From positions 472,707 through 536,706 of the forward strand of contig NW_003314302.1 in assembly GCF_000143415.4 (NCBI RefSeq): DNA of 64,000 nt, given 5' to 3'. The position numbers and the translations under genes were made by a program. The notes under the pieces were generated by a model that did no database searches, had not been told where the DNA came from, and saw only the letters and a list, made by a program, of their open reading frames with translations. Source of the stretch: Selaginella moellendorffii (Eukaryota; Streptophyta; Lycopodiopsida; Selaginellales; Selaginellaceae). Positions within the stretch are counted from its first letter, which is position 1; each line of letters opens with the position of its first letter. Below are positions 54,830 to 64,000 of this stretch, in pieces.

Positions 54830-55087
54830 TCCTACACTCTAAACAAATTGAAATTTCAATGTTGAAAGCATCCCTTGTTGGTATTTATACTAAGAAAAGA
54901 TCTAGGGGTTCTTGAAAGTTTAAATTGTCAGTCTCAAAAATGGGACTTCAGAATTATAACATTGTCAAAACCACTTGTATATATAATAATATCTTTATAC
55001 ATGCTAGAATAATATCATTCTCGAAAATATAAGATTCTCCACTTTACTCATAAAGAATTAACCTTTTGAAAAAACTATGCATGACTT

Positions 55088-55642
55088 TCACATTACATTA
55101 AAGGGTGGCTTAAATATCCTATATTCAGCACTTATTGATGCAGTGTTCACCAATGGAATATTGTTCTCCACCATGAAATCATAATAGCTGTGTGTTTTTA
55201 ATTCTTTCTTGATTTTCTTATACATCCACACGTGCACACCTTCCAAACCTGCTCTTGGGCATTTGCAACAATGCTCAATAAAATGTACCAAACCTATGCA
55301 ACCATCTATCTTGTTTAAATAAAAGTTGCATATAGGACACTGAAGATAATATGTATTTACATTAAGCTCCCCTGCCATATCTGGAGCAAAATCTTGAAGA
55401 AAATATTGACATTGCTCTTAAAGCATTGGAGGCAATCCAACTTTTTTAACAATATCATAAGGAAGGAGTTCTTATTCAGTTGCACTCGAGGTCGCAAATG
55501 GAAGAGCCTCACAACAGCCCTCAAAATGAAAAGGAGGATTGTTGCGTAGAGGTGAAGGTGGATTATTGGTTGAGATTGGAGATGGAGGTGGAGACTCATA
55601 TAAGAGGCCTTCAGGACCAAAAGTAAATTTCTTCCTAACCAT
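55088..55642 (-). pseudogene. Small Cys/His protein (CPIC...HCxxC), copy 2, with two nonsense codons
   Basis: A tandem relative of the frame at 54353-54829 (YESPPPSPISTNNPPSP, YYLQCPICNFYLNKIDGCIG, FIEHCCKCPR, WMYKKIKKELKTHSYYDF). It keeps the natural C-terminus. Two TAA codons at 55472-55474 and 55418-55420 stand where copy 1 has CAA/CAG (TEQE and VLQE), so both are probable C-to-T changes. The second half from 55378 could still be read alone as a 96-residue protein. Confidence 0.55.
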
Positions 55643-56849
55643 TGCAACACACAAGAAGAATTAAACTTCCTAGCAATAAGAATTCTCTCATTAATATACT
55701 ATATTTCAATCTCGGGAATGATGTTTTATTATGACATGACACTATATTGAATGATAATTGTCAGTCTTAGTAATTACAACCTACTATGAAAGACAAGTAG
55801 CTATAGGGTTTCAAAAGCTAAAAACTAGCATATAATTAATATGTAACCTTATTTTATATAGTTGGCCTGTCATATATAATAATAGCGAATATACACAGGT
55901 ACGCAAGTATGCCTTTTTGCAAGATTACCTTTCAATCCCAAAATCATATATAGATTTAATTCTTTGATTTGTCCACATCATATATCTTTACAAAGACAAA
56001 ACATATCAAAAGGAATAAGATATATATAAAAAACTTATATTTTTTTATAATATTTTAGTAGATTACAAAAGCCATTGAAAGGTTTATAGAGTGGATTTAT
56101 TAGTGCTTTCCGCTGTGCTGTCCATTTCTTCTTTTCTCTTGCTCTGGATTGTTGTTTCGGAAGTAACATAAGCATTTTTATCAGTAGTGATAATGGTCTC
56201 CACATTCCCGAATGGGTAATAAGGACTAGGCGTGTAATATGAAGATTGTGGTAGTGAAACAAAATTAACATTCTCACATTTCTGTATGCTAGAACTACTT
56301 ATAGATTTTTTGTCTTCCTTGCTTCCCATCTCTGTAAACCCTAAAGAATGAACGAGTGAATTAGTGTTTTGAATTATTTATATATTTCTGGTCAATTGTT
56401 GAAATGTTAAAATGTTGAAATATACAATAGAAATTTTAGATTCATTTGAACTTCAATATTCCCATTTTATTTGGGACCAATAAAGCCCAAAAATTTCTAT
56501 GGGTTCAGACGAACTTCTAATTCTAGAAATTGTATAAACTGCATTAGAAAGATTCAAAAAATAGAAATCTCTCTGAACCATTGATACTTAAATTCATAAA
56601 TTTTAAGTTCACCAAAGAATAACATTTTTCTGACTTAATATTTCCTTATAAGTCTTATGGTTGACTATGTTGACTAGCATTGACTTGAGCTAAATTGAGC
56701 TCAACTCGTGAGCTCAACTCAACTTTGGACCATCCCCAGTTCAAGGATGGAGTCAACTTCCCCTCTCGAGATTCACATATTTTAGATTTTATCCTAAATA
56801 TAATGTAAGAAAAAAAATTTATTGTAATGTATGAAATACAACAGACATA
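55643..56849. other. AT-rich spacer with one short open frame (56084-56329, -)
   Basis: The minus frame 56084-56329 (81 codons) reads MGSKEDKKSISSSSIQKCEN then YYTPSPYYPFGNVETIITTD. It has the same size, orientation and Ser/Pro-rich style as the N-termini of the upstream Cys/His frames but no zinc motif. It may be a third, diverged member or chance. Nothing else is seen. Confidence 0.35.
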
Positions 56850-57285
56850 TCTCCTTAGGCTAGTAGCAAGTTATATGCCTTATAGTAAGTCCGGCAACTA
56901 ACTTTGTTAGGATATTTTTCTAAACATACTTTGAAGTTACAGATGAATTTTTCGTAGTTTTTTTTTGTATAACATCTTTAAAATAGTTGAGAGAACTCTT
57001 TTGTATCATTTTCTACATTAGATGCACATGTGTGCCAACATGCACTAGAGCTCTTCTAACCACTCCATCCCCAGAAGAAAGTAGTACATTTTAGCCTTGT
57101 AAATAACATGACACAAAAGAGCATTCTTGCACAACCAACACTTGAATATAATAGCAATGGTGTTATGGGTAGGAGGATTGATTGCAGACCCTTTGAAAAA
57201 TATGGAATTTTTATAGTGATCTTAATTACACACTTTATCCACGCAATCTAAATGCCTGCCATAATGAACTATAGACACTATGCCT
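56850..57285 (-). mobile_element. Strongly decayed copy of the transposon-type zinc-binding region
   Basis: Aligns over its length with 46230-46730, for example AGGAGGATTGATTGCAGACC versus AGAAGGATTGGTTGCAGATC and GAATGATCCATTGTG-type Cys regions, with many substitutions and frame breaks. At one point it keeps the better frame: FFKGSA where the first copy has FF*GSA. Confidence 0.6.
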
Positions 57286-58345
57286 TTTGTTACGGATGTG
57301 ATTATAGGTATCGAAAGTTATCTGTTAATTAGTCCTTTCGAATATTCTTTCTTTATTGCCATGACGGCAAGAGGTTGGTATTGCTGGACCCTTTATTAGT
57401 CCCCTCTTGTTCAAGTGTTAATAAACTTGACTTAGTATCTGTACTTAACTGAATGAGCATAAGAAAGGAATTTTTAAATGTCTATTTAGCAAAGTATATT
57501 TAGCCTAGTTCGTTAGTTCTTTTTTGCTTTATCCTGCACTGGCTTGACAAGAACCCCTACAATATTGAGTTTGATCCCTCAATAATCACTATGTGATAGC
57601 TTACTGTGTCTGCCATGAAACCCTCACTTTCATGCCCCATGTGTTAGTTTCATTTGGTCCTATTGCCTATTTATAGAAAATATCTAGATTTAAAGCCCAA
57701 AGCATGCATTCCTCAAAAGGGGGAAGGGGGAGGGGGGTTGTGGGGGATTCCAAATGTATAGTAAAAATAGGTGATTAAATCAAGCATGGCTGACCAACCT
57801 GAGGAATAGTCTATTTTCCTATCACAAATGTGACTTTAGGTATTGAAAAATACTTGTTAGCAAATCCTTACAAACTTACTACCATAACAACAGGAAGTTG
57901 GTACAGTTGGTTCCTTTTATAGTTCTCACTTAAGCTAGTTGATAAATTGGTTAATGCATGTGTACTTAAATCGAATAAATATAAGATAGGAACTCCTATG
58001 TGTTTCTTGCTAAGCATATTCTGCCTAGTTTGAGAAACTCATGTTATTAGCTTGCACTTACTAATATAAAAAACCCCCATAATATTGAGTCTAGTCCCTT
58101 AATATCATTATATGGTAGCTTACTGTGTCTGCCAAACACCCTTGTTATTATGCCCTACGTGTTGGTTCTATTCCAGATCCATATGCTATTTATTGTAAAT
58201 GTTTAAATTCACTTAAGAGGTATATCTACGGAATGTAGAGAGTGTCTTGAACCCTATAGTGTTGTTCCTGCTTCCTGATTCACAATCTAATGTTGTTCTA
58301 TATTTAGTAAGTTTCACGCTTGTCCCAAAAACTAACTTCTGGTAC
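57286..58345 (+). mobile_element. Two tandem copies of a ~0.5-kb LTR-like repeat
   Basis: Copies at about 57289-57790 and 57822-58400. Shared landmarks: ATGTGA(C/T)T(T/A)TAGGTAT near the start, GAACCCCTACAATATTGAG-like, TAGCTTACTGTGTCTGCCA, and a tail with CCAAAGCATGC(A/G)TTCCTCAAA then a G-rich tract. A third copy starts at about 63473. Probably LTRs or LTR remnants of the Ty3/Gypsy element below. Confidence 0.6.
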
Positions 58346-58441
58346 TAAAGGTGAAAACCCAAAGCATGCGTTCCTCAAAGAGGGGTGGTGAGGAGGGGGG
58401 GAGGGTTCAAATGTATAGAAAGGATAGTAGTTGGGATGTAT

Positions 58442-61214
58442 TGTAAGCAACCAAAGATAACGATTTGAGAGGTGATCCATAAGGGTTCAAATATAGAGAG
58501 AAAGGGCCCATGAACAAGAGTGCACCCCCTTTTTCAATTGGTTAAGGATCTTAGGATATTTGGGGTTAAGCGTCTTTGGGTTTGAATAGTATTGAGCTGG
58601 GTGACCTTCCGGGAAGTCCAAACTCAGGAGCTTACAATTTGGTATTGGAGTTGTTCCTTAGTCCAACTTTTATTAATGCACCACTTGTGTTTCCTAGGAA
58701 TGAGCCTATCCTTAAGGAGTAGTAGGTCAGGAGGATATAACTCTTCACTACAATTCATATGTGAACTTATTAGCAGGGGATAGAAAAGGGGTTAATAAGG
58801 GAACGACTTAGGGATTTTAGGAACAATATAAGGTTTTCCTTAGAGAGTTGAGGATGTGATCCAAATAAGCATTTGACTTATCAAACTGACTAATGTAGTT
58901 ATGGTAAAAAATATAGTTGAGATCACGGGGAAGGTAGAGACTCCAAAACAATAAAGGAGTCACAAGATTACCCTCATATGGTTGAGGTTGGTGCTCATGA
59001 ATTTGATACCAAAATTAATGACCATAAAAGGTCAAATGTAGAGAAGGACATAAGTCCTTGAAATAGTAGCCAAGGCTACCTTTTATAAATGCTGGAACAA
59101 ACCCAAGGAGTTGGGGGTATGCTTAGAGGATGAGGGTATTCTCATCATATGGACGGATAGTTCTAAAAAGCAAAAGTATCCCATAGAAAACAGGAAATAA
59201 TCAAGTGTTAGAGCAACACTTGCAAATATGGTCCTTGTGAGTGGGACATGAATATAACAAAATGTATTGTAGTGAATTGACACCTCAACACTAGGACCTC
59301 ATGGGTCATCAGATTAGCAAATTCTAAACTCAAGAGCTTACATTTGGTATCAGAGAAGTCTGGAGTCCAACTCTGTTGGTTGGCTAGGGGAATCACACCA
59401 CATGTTGATTGACATCTAGCAATGGTTCAGTGTGCTCCAGCTGGGTTTGACCCGAGGGGTAGGGTGTCAAGAGAGCAGGGCTCTCGGGAGAGCTATGGCT
59501 CTCAGCTTCCATTTACGAGGGCGTGAACTTGTAGAGAAGCATAGTGGATTATAAGCAACCAAAGAGAACAATTCGAGAAGTGATCCATAAGGGTTCAAAT
59601 ATAGAGGGAAAGGGCCCCCCATAAACAAGAGTCCACCCCCTTTTCCAATTGGTTAAGGATCTTGGGATATTTGAGTTTAAGCGTCCTTGGGTTTGAATAG
59701 TATTAGGTTGGGTGACCTTTCAAGAAGTCCAAACTCAGAAGCTTACAACTTGGTATTGGAACTATTCCTTAGTCCAACTTTTATTAATGCTCAAGTATAT
59801 CACCACTTGTATTTCCTAGGAGTGGGCCTATCCATAAGGAGTAGCAGGTCAAGAGGACATGACTCTCTATTATAGTTCATATGTGAACTTATAGGTAGGG
59901 TGGTGGATAGAAAAGGGGCCAATAAAAGAACGACTTAGGGATTTTAAGAACAGTATAAGGTTTTCCTTAGAGAGTTGAGGATGTGATACAGATGAGCGTT
60001 TAACTTATCAAACTGATTAATGTAGTTGTGGTAAACAACTATAGTTGGGATCACAGGGAAGGTAGAGACTCCAAAACAATAAAGGAGTCACAAGATTACC
60101 CTCATATGGTTGAGGTTGGTGCTCATGAATTTGATACCAGAATTAATGACCATAAAAGGTCAAATATAGAGAAGGACATAAGTCCTTGAAATAGTAGCCA
60201 AGGCTACCTTTTATAAATGCTGGAACAAACCCAAGGAGTTGGGGTATGCTCAGAGGATGAGGGTATTCTCATCATATGGACGGATAGTTCTAAAAAGCAA
60301 AAGTATCCCATAGAAAACAGGAAATAATCAAGTGTTAGAGTAACACTTGCAAATATGGTCCTTGTGAGTGGAACATGAATACAACAAAATGTATTGTAGT
60401 GAATTGACACCTCAACACTAGGACCTCATGGGTCATCGGATTAGCAAAGCCTAAACTCAAGAGCTTACATTTGGTATCAGAGAAGTCTGGAGTCCAACTC
60501 TGTTGGTTGGCTAGGAGAATCACACCACATGTTGATTGATATCTGGCAATGGTCTAGTGTGCTCCAGCTGGGCTTGACCCGAAGGGTAGGGTGTCAAGAG
60601 AGTAGGGCTTTCAACTTTCGTTCACGAGGGCGTGAATTTGCAGGGAAGCGTGGTGGATTATAAGAAACTAAAGAGAACAATTCAAGAGGCGATTCATAAA
60701 GGTTCAAATATAGAGGGAAAGGGCTCATGAACAAGAGTGCACCCCTTTTTCCAATTGGTTAAAGATTTTGGGATATTTGGGGTTAAGTGTTCTTGGGTTT
60801 GAATAGTACTGGGCTAGGGAAGTGTTAGGCACCAGTTCAGCATAATAGGATAAAGAAAGGGCTCTACAATCAAGTGATCACCCCTTTAACCAATTGGCTT
60901 AGGGTGTAAGGGATAGGATCCTAACATTGGTATTGGATCGTGGCTAACGAGTAGAGTAGGAATATTCTAAAGGAATATTTAACATGGTGGATCTAGAGGG
61001 AGAACTAAGGTTTGGTAGACCCTAAGAGAAGGACCATGGTGACCAAATGGTAGCCTAAGTATCATTCTCTGACGAAGGGGAGGATTGTTAGGCACTAAGT
61101 CAGCATAATAGGATAAGGAAAGGGCCTTGCAATCAAGTGATCACCCCTTTAGCCAGTTGGCTTAGGGTGTAAGGGATAGGATCCTAACAAGAAGTCCAAA
61201 CTCAGGAGCTTACA
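58442..61214 (+). mobile_element. Head-to-tail LTR-internal-LTR-internal-LTR array (non-autonomous retroelement)
   Basis: Three ~195-bp LTRs lie at 58442-58636, 59550-59747 and 60659-61214 (the last interrupted by a TRIM). Each begins TGTAAGC/TATAAGC and ends GAGCTTACA or AAGCTTACA, an inverted TG..CA terminus. Just after LTR1 and LTR2 stands TTGGTATTGGA, a decayed tRNA-Met primer-binding site. The two ~0.91-kb internal regions are homologous and code for no protein. Inside each is a further GAGCTTACATTTGGTATCAGAG (about 59330 and 60460), another LTR end plus primer site. Confidence 0.75.
60823..61189 (+). mobile_element. Complete TRIM element nested in the third LTR
   Basis: Two 104-bp terminal repeats (60823-60926 and 61086-61189) both start TGTTAGGCAC and end GATCCTAACA. 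The left one is followed by TTGGTATTGGATCGTGG (primer-binding site), the right one is preceded by GACGAAGGGGAGGAT (polypurine tract). The 159-bp interior codes for nothing. Flanks are GGAAG (60818-60822) and AGAAG (61190-61194), a 5-bp target duplication with one change. The homologous uninterrupted site exists in the other LTRs (GGGAAGTCC at about 58612, AAGAAGTCC at about 59723). Confidence 0.9.
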
Positions 61215-63472
61215 TGTATGGCTGACCATATGAGACATTAGTTTGGTAGACCACTGGTATGCTGAAATTATGCTAGACATTATCTGACACCATTTTGTAT
61301 GCAAGTGCTGGATACGGGGAGTTGGTGCTTATAGGATTGAGAGTGTACTAGATCTTTGTTTTGTAGCATAATGAGCTTGGAGTTTGGCTCCAAATTTAGA
61401 TGTGCTACATTTGGTATCAGAGGAAATTATCTCAGCAATTTCTATTTGACTTTTGTCGGAATTTCTAACTTAAGTTGCATATGTAAAGACTTTTCTAGTA
61501 AATCCAATCTAGTGACCAGTATAAGAATAGTTGAATTGCACCATTTGGGAAAAATGATATATACATGTTCAGTTATTGATAGAGGCATGCATCTAGTTGG
61601 CGAGATGGTAAAAAGGAACTATGTTGATGACACTAAAACCTCTAGACAAGCAAATTGAAAGGAGGAAACTCTTGCTGGAGATGTTGTAAAAGAGGTTGAG
61701 GCTGAGTCAAAAGAGGAAGAGCCTGATGCTATAGCATTGCAATATACGGCTCAAGACATTGAAATTGAAAATTTGTAAAAGGAAATTTGCAAATTGGAGA
61801 AGGAGAACAAGAAGAGGAAGAAAAAAGATGAGGCAAGATGATGAAGTTTTATAATTGCCCCTAGTTGCACAATTTTTAAAGTTCAAGCTTCTAAAAGCAC
61901 CTAATTTCAAAGGTATGCAAGACTATCAGGTTTTGGAAGACTAGGTCTATAATGTGGAAAACTATTTCATAGTAGTAGATGACATAGATGATTGTACGAG
62001 GGTTGTGTGTGTGCAATTCTTTCTCACTAATCATGCCAAAACTTGGTGGCACTAGGTGTGCACTAAAAAAGGGCAGACTAGAAGTTAGACTAAGATGCAG
62101 TCTTATATTCATAAGGAATACTTGTTAGATGATCTTAGTTTGAGACTTCATATTGAGCTGTAGCAATTAAAGCAGTGTGGGGACCTTATGCATTATGTTA
62201 ATGTGTTTTCTTAGAAGTGCATTATGGGTGCAAATATAAGTGATGCAGATGGTCAAAGTTATTTCCTAGAAGCTTTGAGCTCACTTTCTCATAATGAGAT
62301 TTTTGAAGTTTAAGTTGAAGATGTACCTAGAGTGTAAGGAGGCCGCATAACAAGTTGCTTTCAATCACTCACTCATGGAACAGTATCAACAGCTGTATGT
62401 TGATACTTCGAATAAGAATAAAAACTCTAGGAATAAACAAATGTAAGCTCATGAGTTTGGACTTCCCAGGAAGTTACCCAGCCCAGTACTATTCAAACCC
62501 AAGGACACTTAACCCCAAGTATCCTAAGACCTTTAACCAATTAGAAAAAGGGGTGCACTTTTATTCATGGGCCCTTTCCTTTTATATTTAAACCTTATAG
62601 ATTGTTTCTCGAGTCGTTCTCTTTGGTTGCTTGTAACAAAGTGATTAAAAATAGAGAGTAGAAAGAAAGTTCCACCCTAGAAACTCACGAACACCAGTTA
62701 GCAAAGGTGGTGGTTAGCAACCATAAATGGCTTGTTCTAGTCCTAGGCCCTTTGTCCTCATCCTGGTGGGATAAGCAGCAATAAGTTGCAAAAATTACTC
62801 CTAATGGAATATGTAATGTAGATCATTGCTTCCATTGTGGAGAGGTAGGATATAGGTCCTTGGAATGTCCCAACAAGCATAAGACAAGGTCTTATATATA
62901 TATGATGAGGGAAGAAGATGGTGGCAAAGTTGAAGGGGTTGATGAGATGGTCAATGTAAATTATGAGGAAGAGGAGGTGAGCTACTTTCATTACTTTCCT
63001 CAAAATTTTCTTGCAATCAATGCAAGCAGTGATCTATTTATGTATCTTGTAGGCTTTGTTTGTGGGCACTAAATCCAAGTGATGATTAACACGAGAGCTA
63101 TGCACAGGCTGATATCCAAAGACTTAGTAAAGTTGTTAAGATTGAAAGTTGAGTGGATGTTGCATATACACTTCCATTTTGCAAAAGGTAGGAAGTAGCC
63201 AGAAAATTTGTGAGTGATGTTCCAATAAAAATATCCAAGTGGAAAGAGAAATTGAACTTAGTAGTGTTGAAAATACCAAAGTTTCAAATAGTGTTTGGTA
63301 TGGATTTCTTCAACAAATATATCAAAGGGATTTATAATGCTGGACAAAGTCGCATCACGTTGAGGTCAGAAGGATGTCCTAATATATCCTTCAAATTGCA
63401 AAAGCACTCCTTAAAGGATTGAGATGCTAAGTTCTTGATTGCAAGAGTTGCTCAAAAAGCAGTTAAGAAGGG
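61215..63472 (+). pseudogene. Decayed Ty3/Gypsy-type retrotransposon gag-protease region
   Basis: A primer-binding site TGGTATCAGAG lies at 61412-61422. Downstream, in broken frames, are a gag core (PNFKGMQDYQVLED, NYFIVVDDIDDCTRVVCVQF, NHAKTWWH), a zinc knuckle CFHCGEVGYRSLEC (about 62837) with His changed to Tyr, and a retropepsin-like stretch (about 63080-63370: RLISKDLVKLLRLKVEW, IVFGMDFFNKY). The catalytic DTGA is replaced by NTRA. Many stops interrupt the frames. No reverse transcriptase is seen before the next LTR-like repeat. Confidence 0.75.
62442..62638 (-). mobile_element. Inverted solo LTR of the 58.4-61.2 kb family inside gag
   Basis: A 197-bp block starting TGTAAGCTCATGAGTTTGG and ending TTGGTTGCTTGTAACA is the reverse complement of the ~195-bp LTRs of the array. 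It interrupts the gag frame between NKNKNSRNKQ and the zinc knuckle region. Confidence 0.85.
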
Positions 63473-64000
63473 ATGTCTATTGTGAATATGACTTTGGGTA
63501 TTGAGAGCAACTTGTTGGCTAGTCCTTTTGGATATTCTTTCTTTACTGCCACGATGGCAAGAGGTTAGTATTGCTAGGCTCTTTATCAGTCCTTCTTGTT
63601 GAAGTGTTAGTAAATTTGACTTTGCATCTGTATTTAGCCAGATAAATATAAAGTAGGAACTCCTATGTGTTTCTTTCTGAGCATACTCGGTTTGGCTCTT
63701 AGTTCTCTTTTGCTTTGTTTTGCACTGGCTTGACAAGAACCCTTGCATATTAAGACTAGTCCTTCAATATTGTTAGATGATAGTTTATTGTGTCTACTAA
63801 ATACTCTTGCTATCATGCATCTTGTGTTAGTATTATTCAGTTCTAATTGCTTCTTATGGAAAGTGTCTAGATTTGTTAATTAGCATATCTAGAGAATATA
63901 GAGATTGTTTTGAATACAATAGTGTTGGTCCTATGTCTAAATTCTCAATTTAATGCTATTCCATATTTAGTAAGTTTCAAGTTAGTCCTAAAGATAACTG
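63473..64000 (+). mobile_element. Third copy of the ~0.5-kb LTR-like repeat (runs off the window)
   Basis: Starts near TGTCTATTGTGAATATGACT and matches 57289-57790 and 57822-58400: GATATTCTTTCTTTACTGCCA, GCACTGGCTTGACAAGAACC, GAACTCCTATGTGTTTCTT. It follows directly on the decayed protease region, the place expected for a 3' LTR if the polymerase part was deleted. Confidence 0.6.

Noticed and set aside
41500..56840. AT-rich intronless genes as an endogenous giant-virus insertion
   Set aside because: Such insertions are reported from mosses and lycophytes, but no viral core gene (capsid, polymerase, packaging ATPase) was seen here.

Overview
This is a nuclear window from a land plant. Several features point to a compact lycophyte genome such as Selaginella: very short introns (mostly about 45-90 bp, GT-AG), intronless PLS-type pentatricopeptide (PPR) genes, plant-only families (3-ketoacyl-CoA synthase, mitochondrial NAD-malic enzyme, malectin-like LRR receptor kinase), and small gene-dense islands broken by AT-rich transposon-filled stretches. 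The species call is inference; land plant is secure. There is one assembly gap (219 N, 51676-51894).

Region 1 (1-41.2 kb) is a gene island. In order: 3' part of an RHD4/SAC7-like phosphoinositide phosphatase (+); an intronless 3-ketoacyl-CoA synthase (+); NAD-malic enzyme (-) and a plastid TAAC/PAPST-like nucleotide carrier (+) sharing a 235-bp divergent promoter with two G-boxes; a decayed PPR fragment and the intact PPR gene it copies; an AT-rich spacer; a malectin-like LRR receptor kinase (-) divergent from a second PPR gene whose C-terminus runs into a decayed minisatellite; a TAF15-like RRM/RanBP2 zinc-finger RNA-binding protein (+); an APH-fold kinase-like protein with altered catalytic residues and an in-frame 30-bp minisatellite (-); a small unknown gene (+); a CCT-domain protein (+); a WAC/DDT/WHIM chromatin-remodelling subunit (-); a zeta-crystallin-type quinone oxidoreductase (+); and a plant aldehyde-oxidase-like gene (-) that appears dead, with several independent lesions.

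Region 2 (41.2-56.8 kb) is accessory. It holds a long AT-rich foldback element, a secreted bulb-lectin-domain protein inside a 2.2-kb segment that occurs twice almost identically (42466-44671 and 52180-54383), a decayed transposon-type zinc-binding protein, a 0.75-kb GC-rich island containing a long near-perfect hairpin, a decayed multi-exon gene with a ParB/sulfiredoxin-like DGNHRW motif, and a tandem family of small CPIC...HCxxC proteins. One copy of the 2.2-kb segment begins where the ParB-like gene is cut off and ends inside a zinc-protein gene, giving that gene a new C-terminal tail.

Region 3 (56.8-64 kb) is retrotransposon sequence: three copies of a ~0.5-kb LTR-like repeat, a head-to-tail LTR-internal-LTR-internal-LTR array with ~195-bp LTRs, a complete 367-bp TRIM element nested in the third LTR with its target-site duplication, and a decayed Ty3/Gypsy gag-protease region carrying an inverted solo LTR.

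The most unusual material is the ParB-like gene, the twice-present lectin segment and its fusion breakpoints, the large GC-rich hairpin, the stacked lesions of the aldehyde oxidase, and the minisatellite growth of coding motifs in the second PPR gene and the kinase-like gene. No operon-like or CRISPR structure is present, and no tRNA or rRNA gene was recognised.
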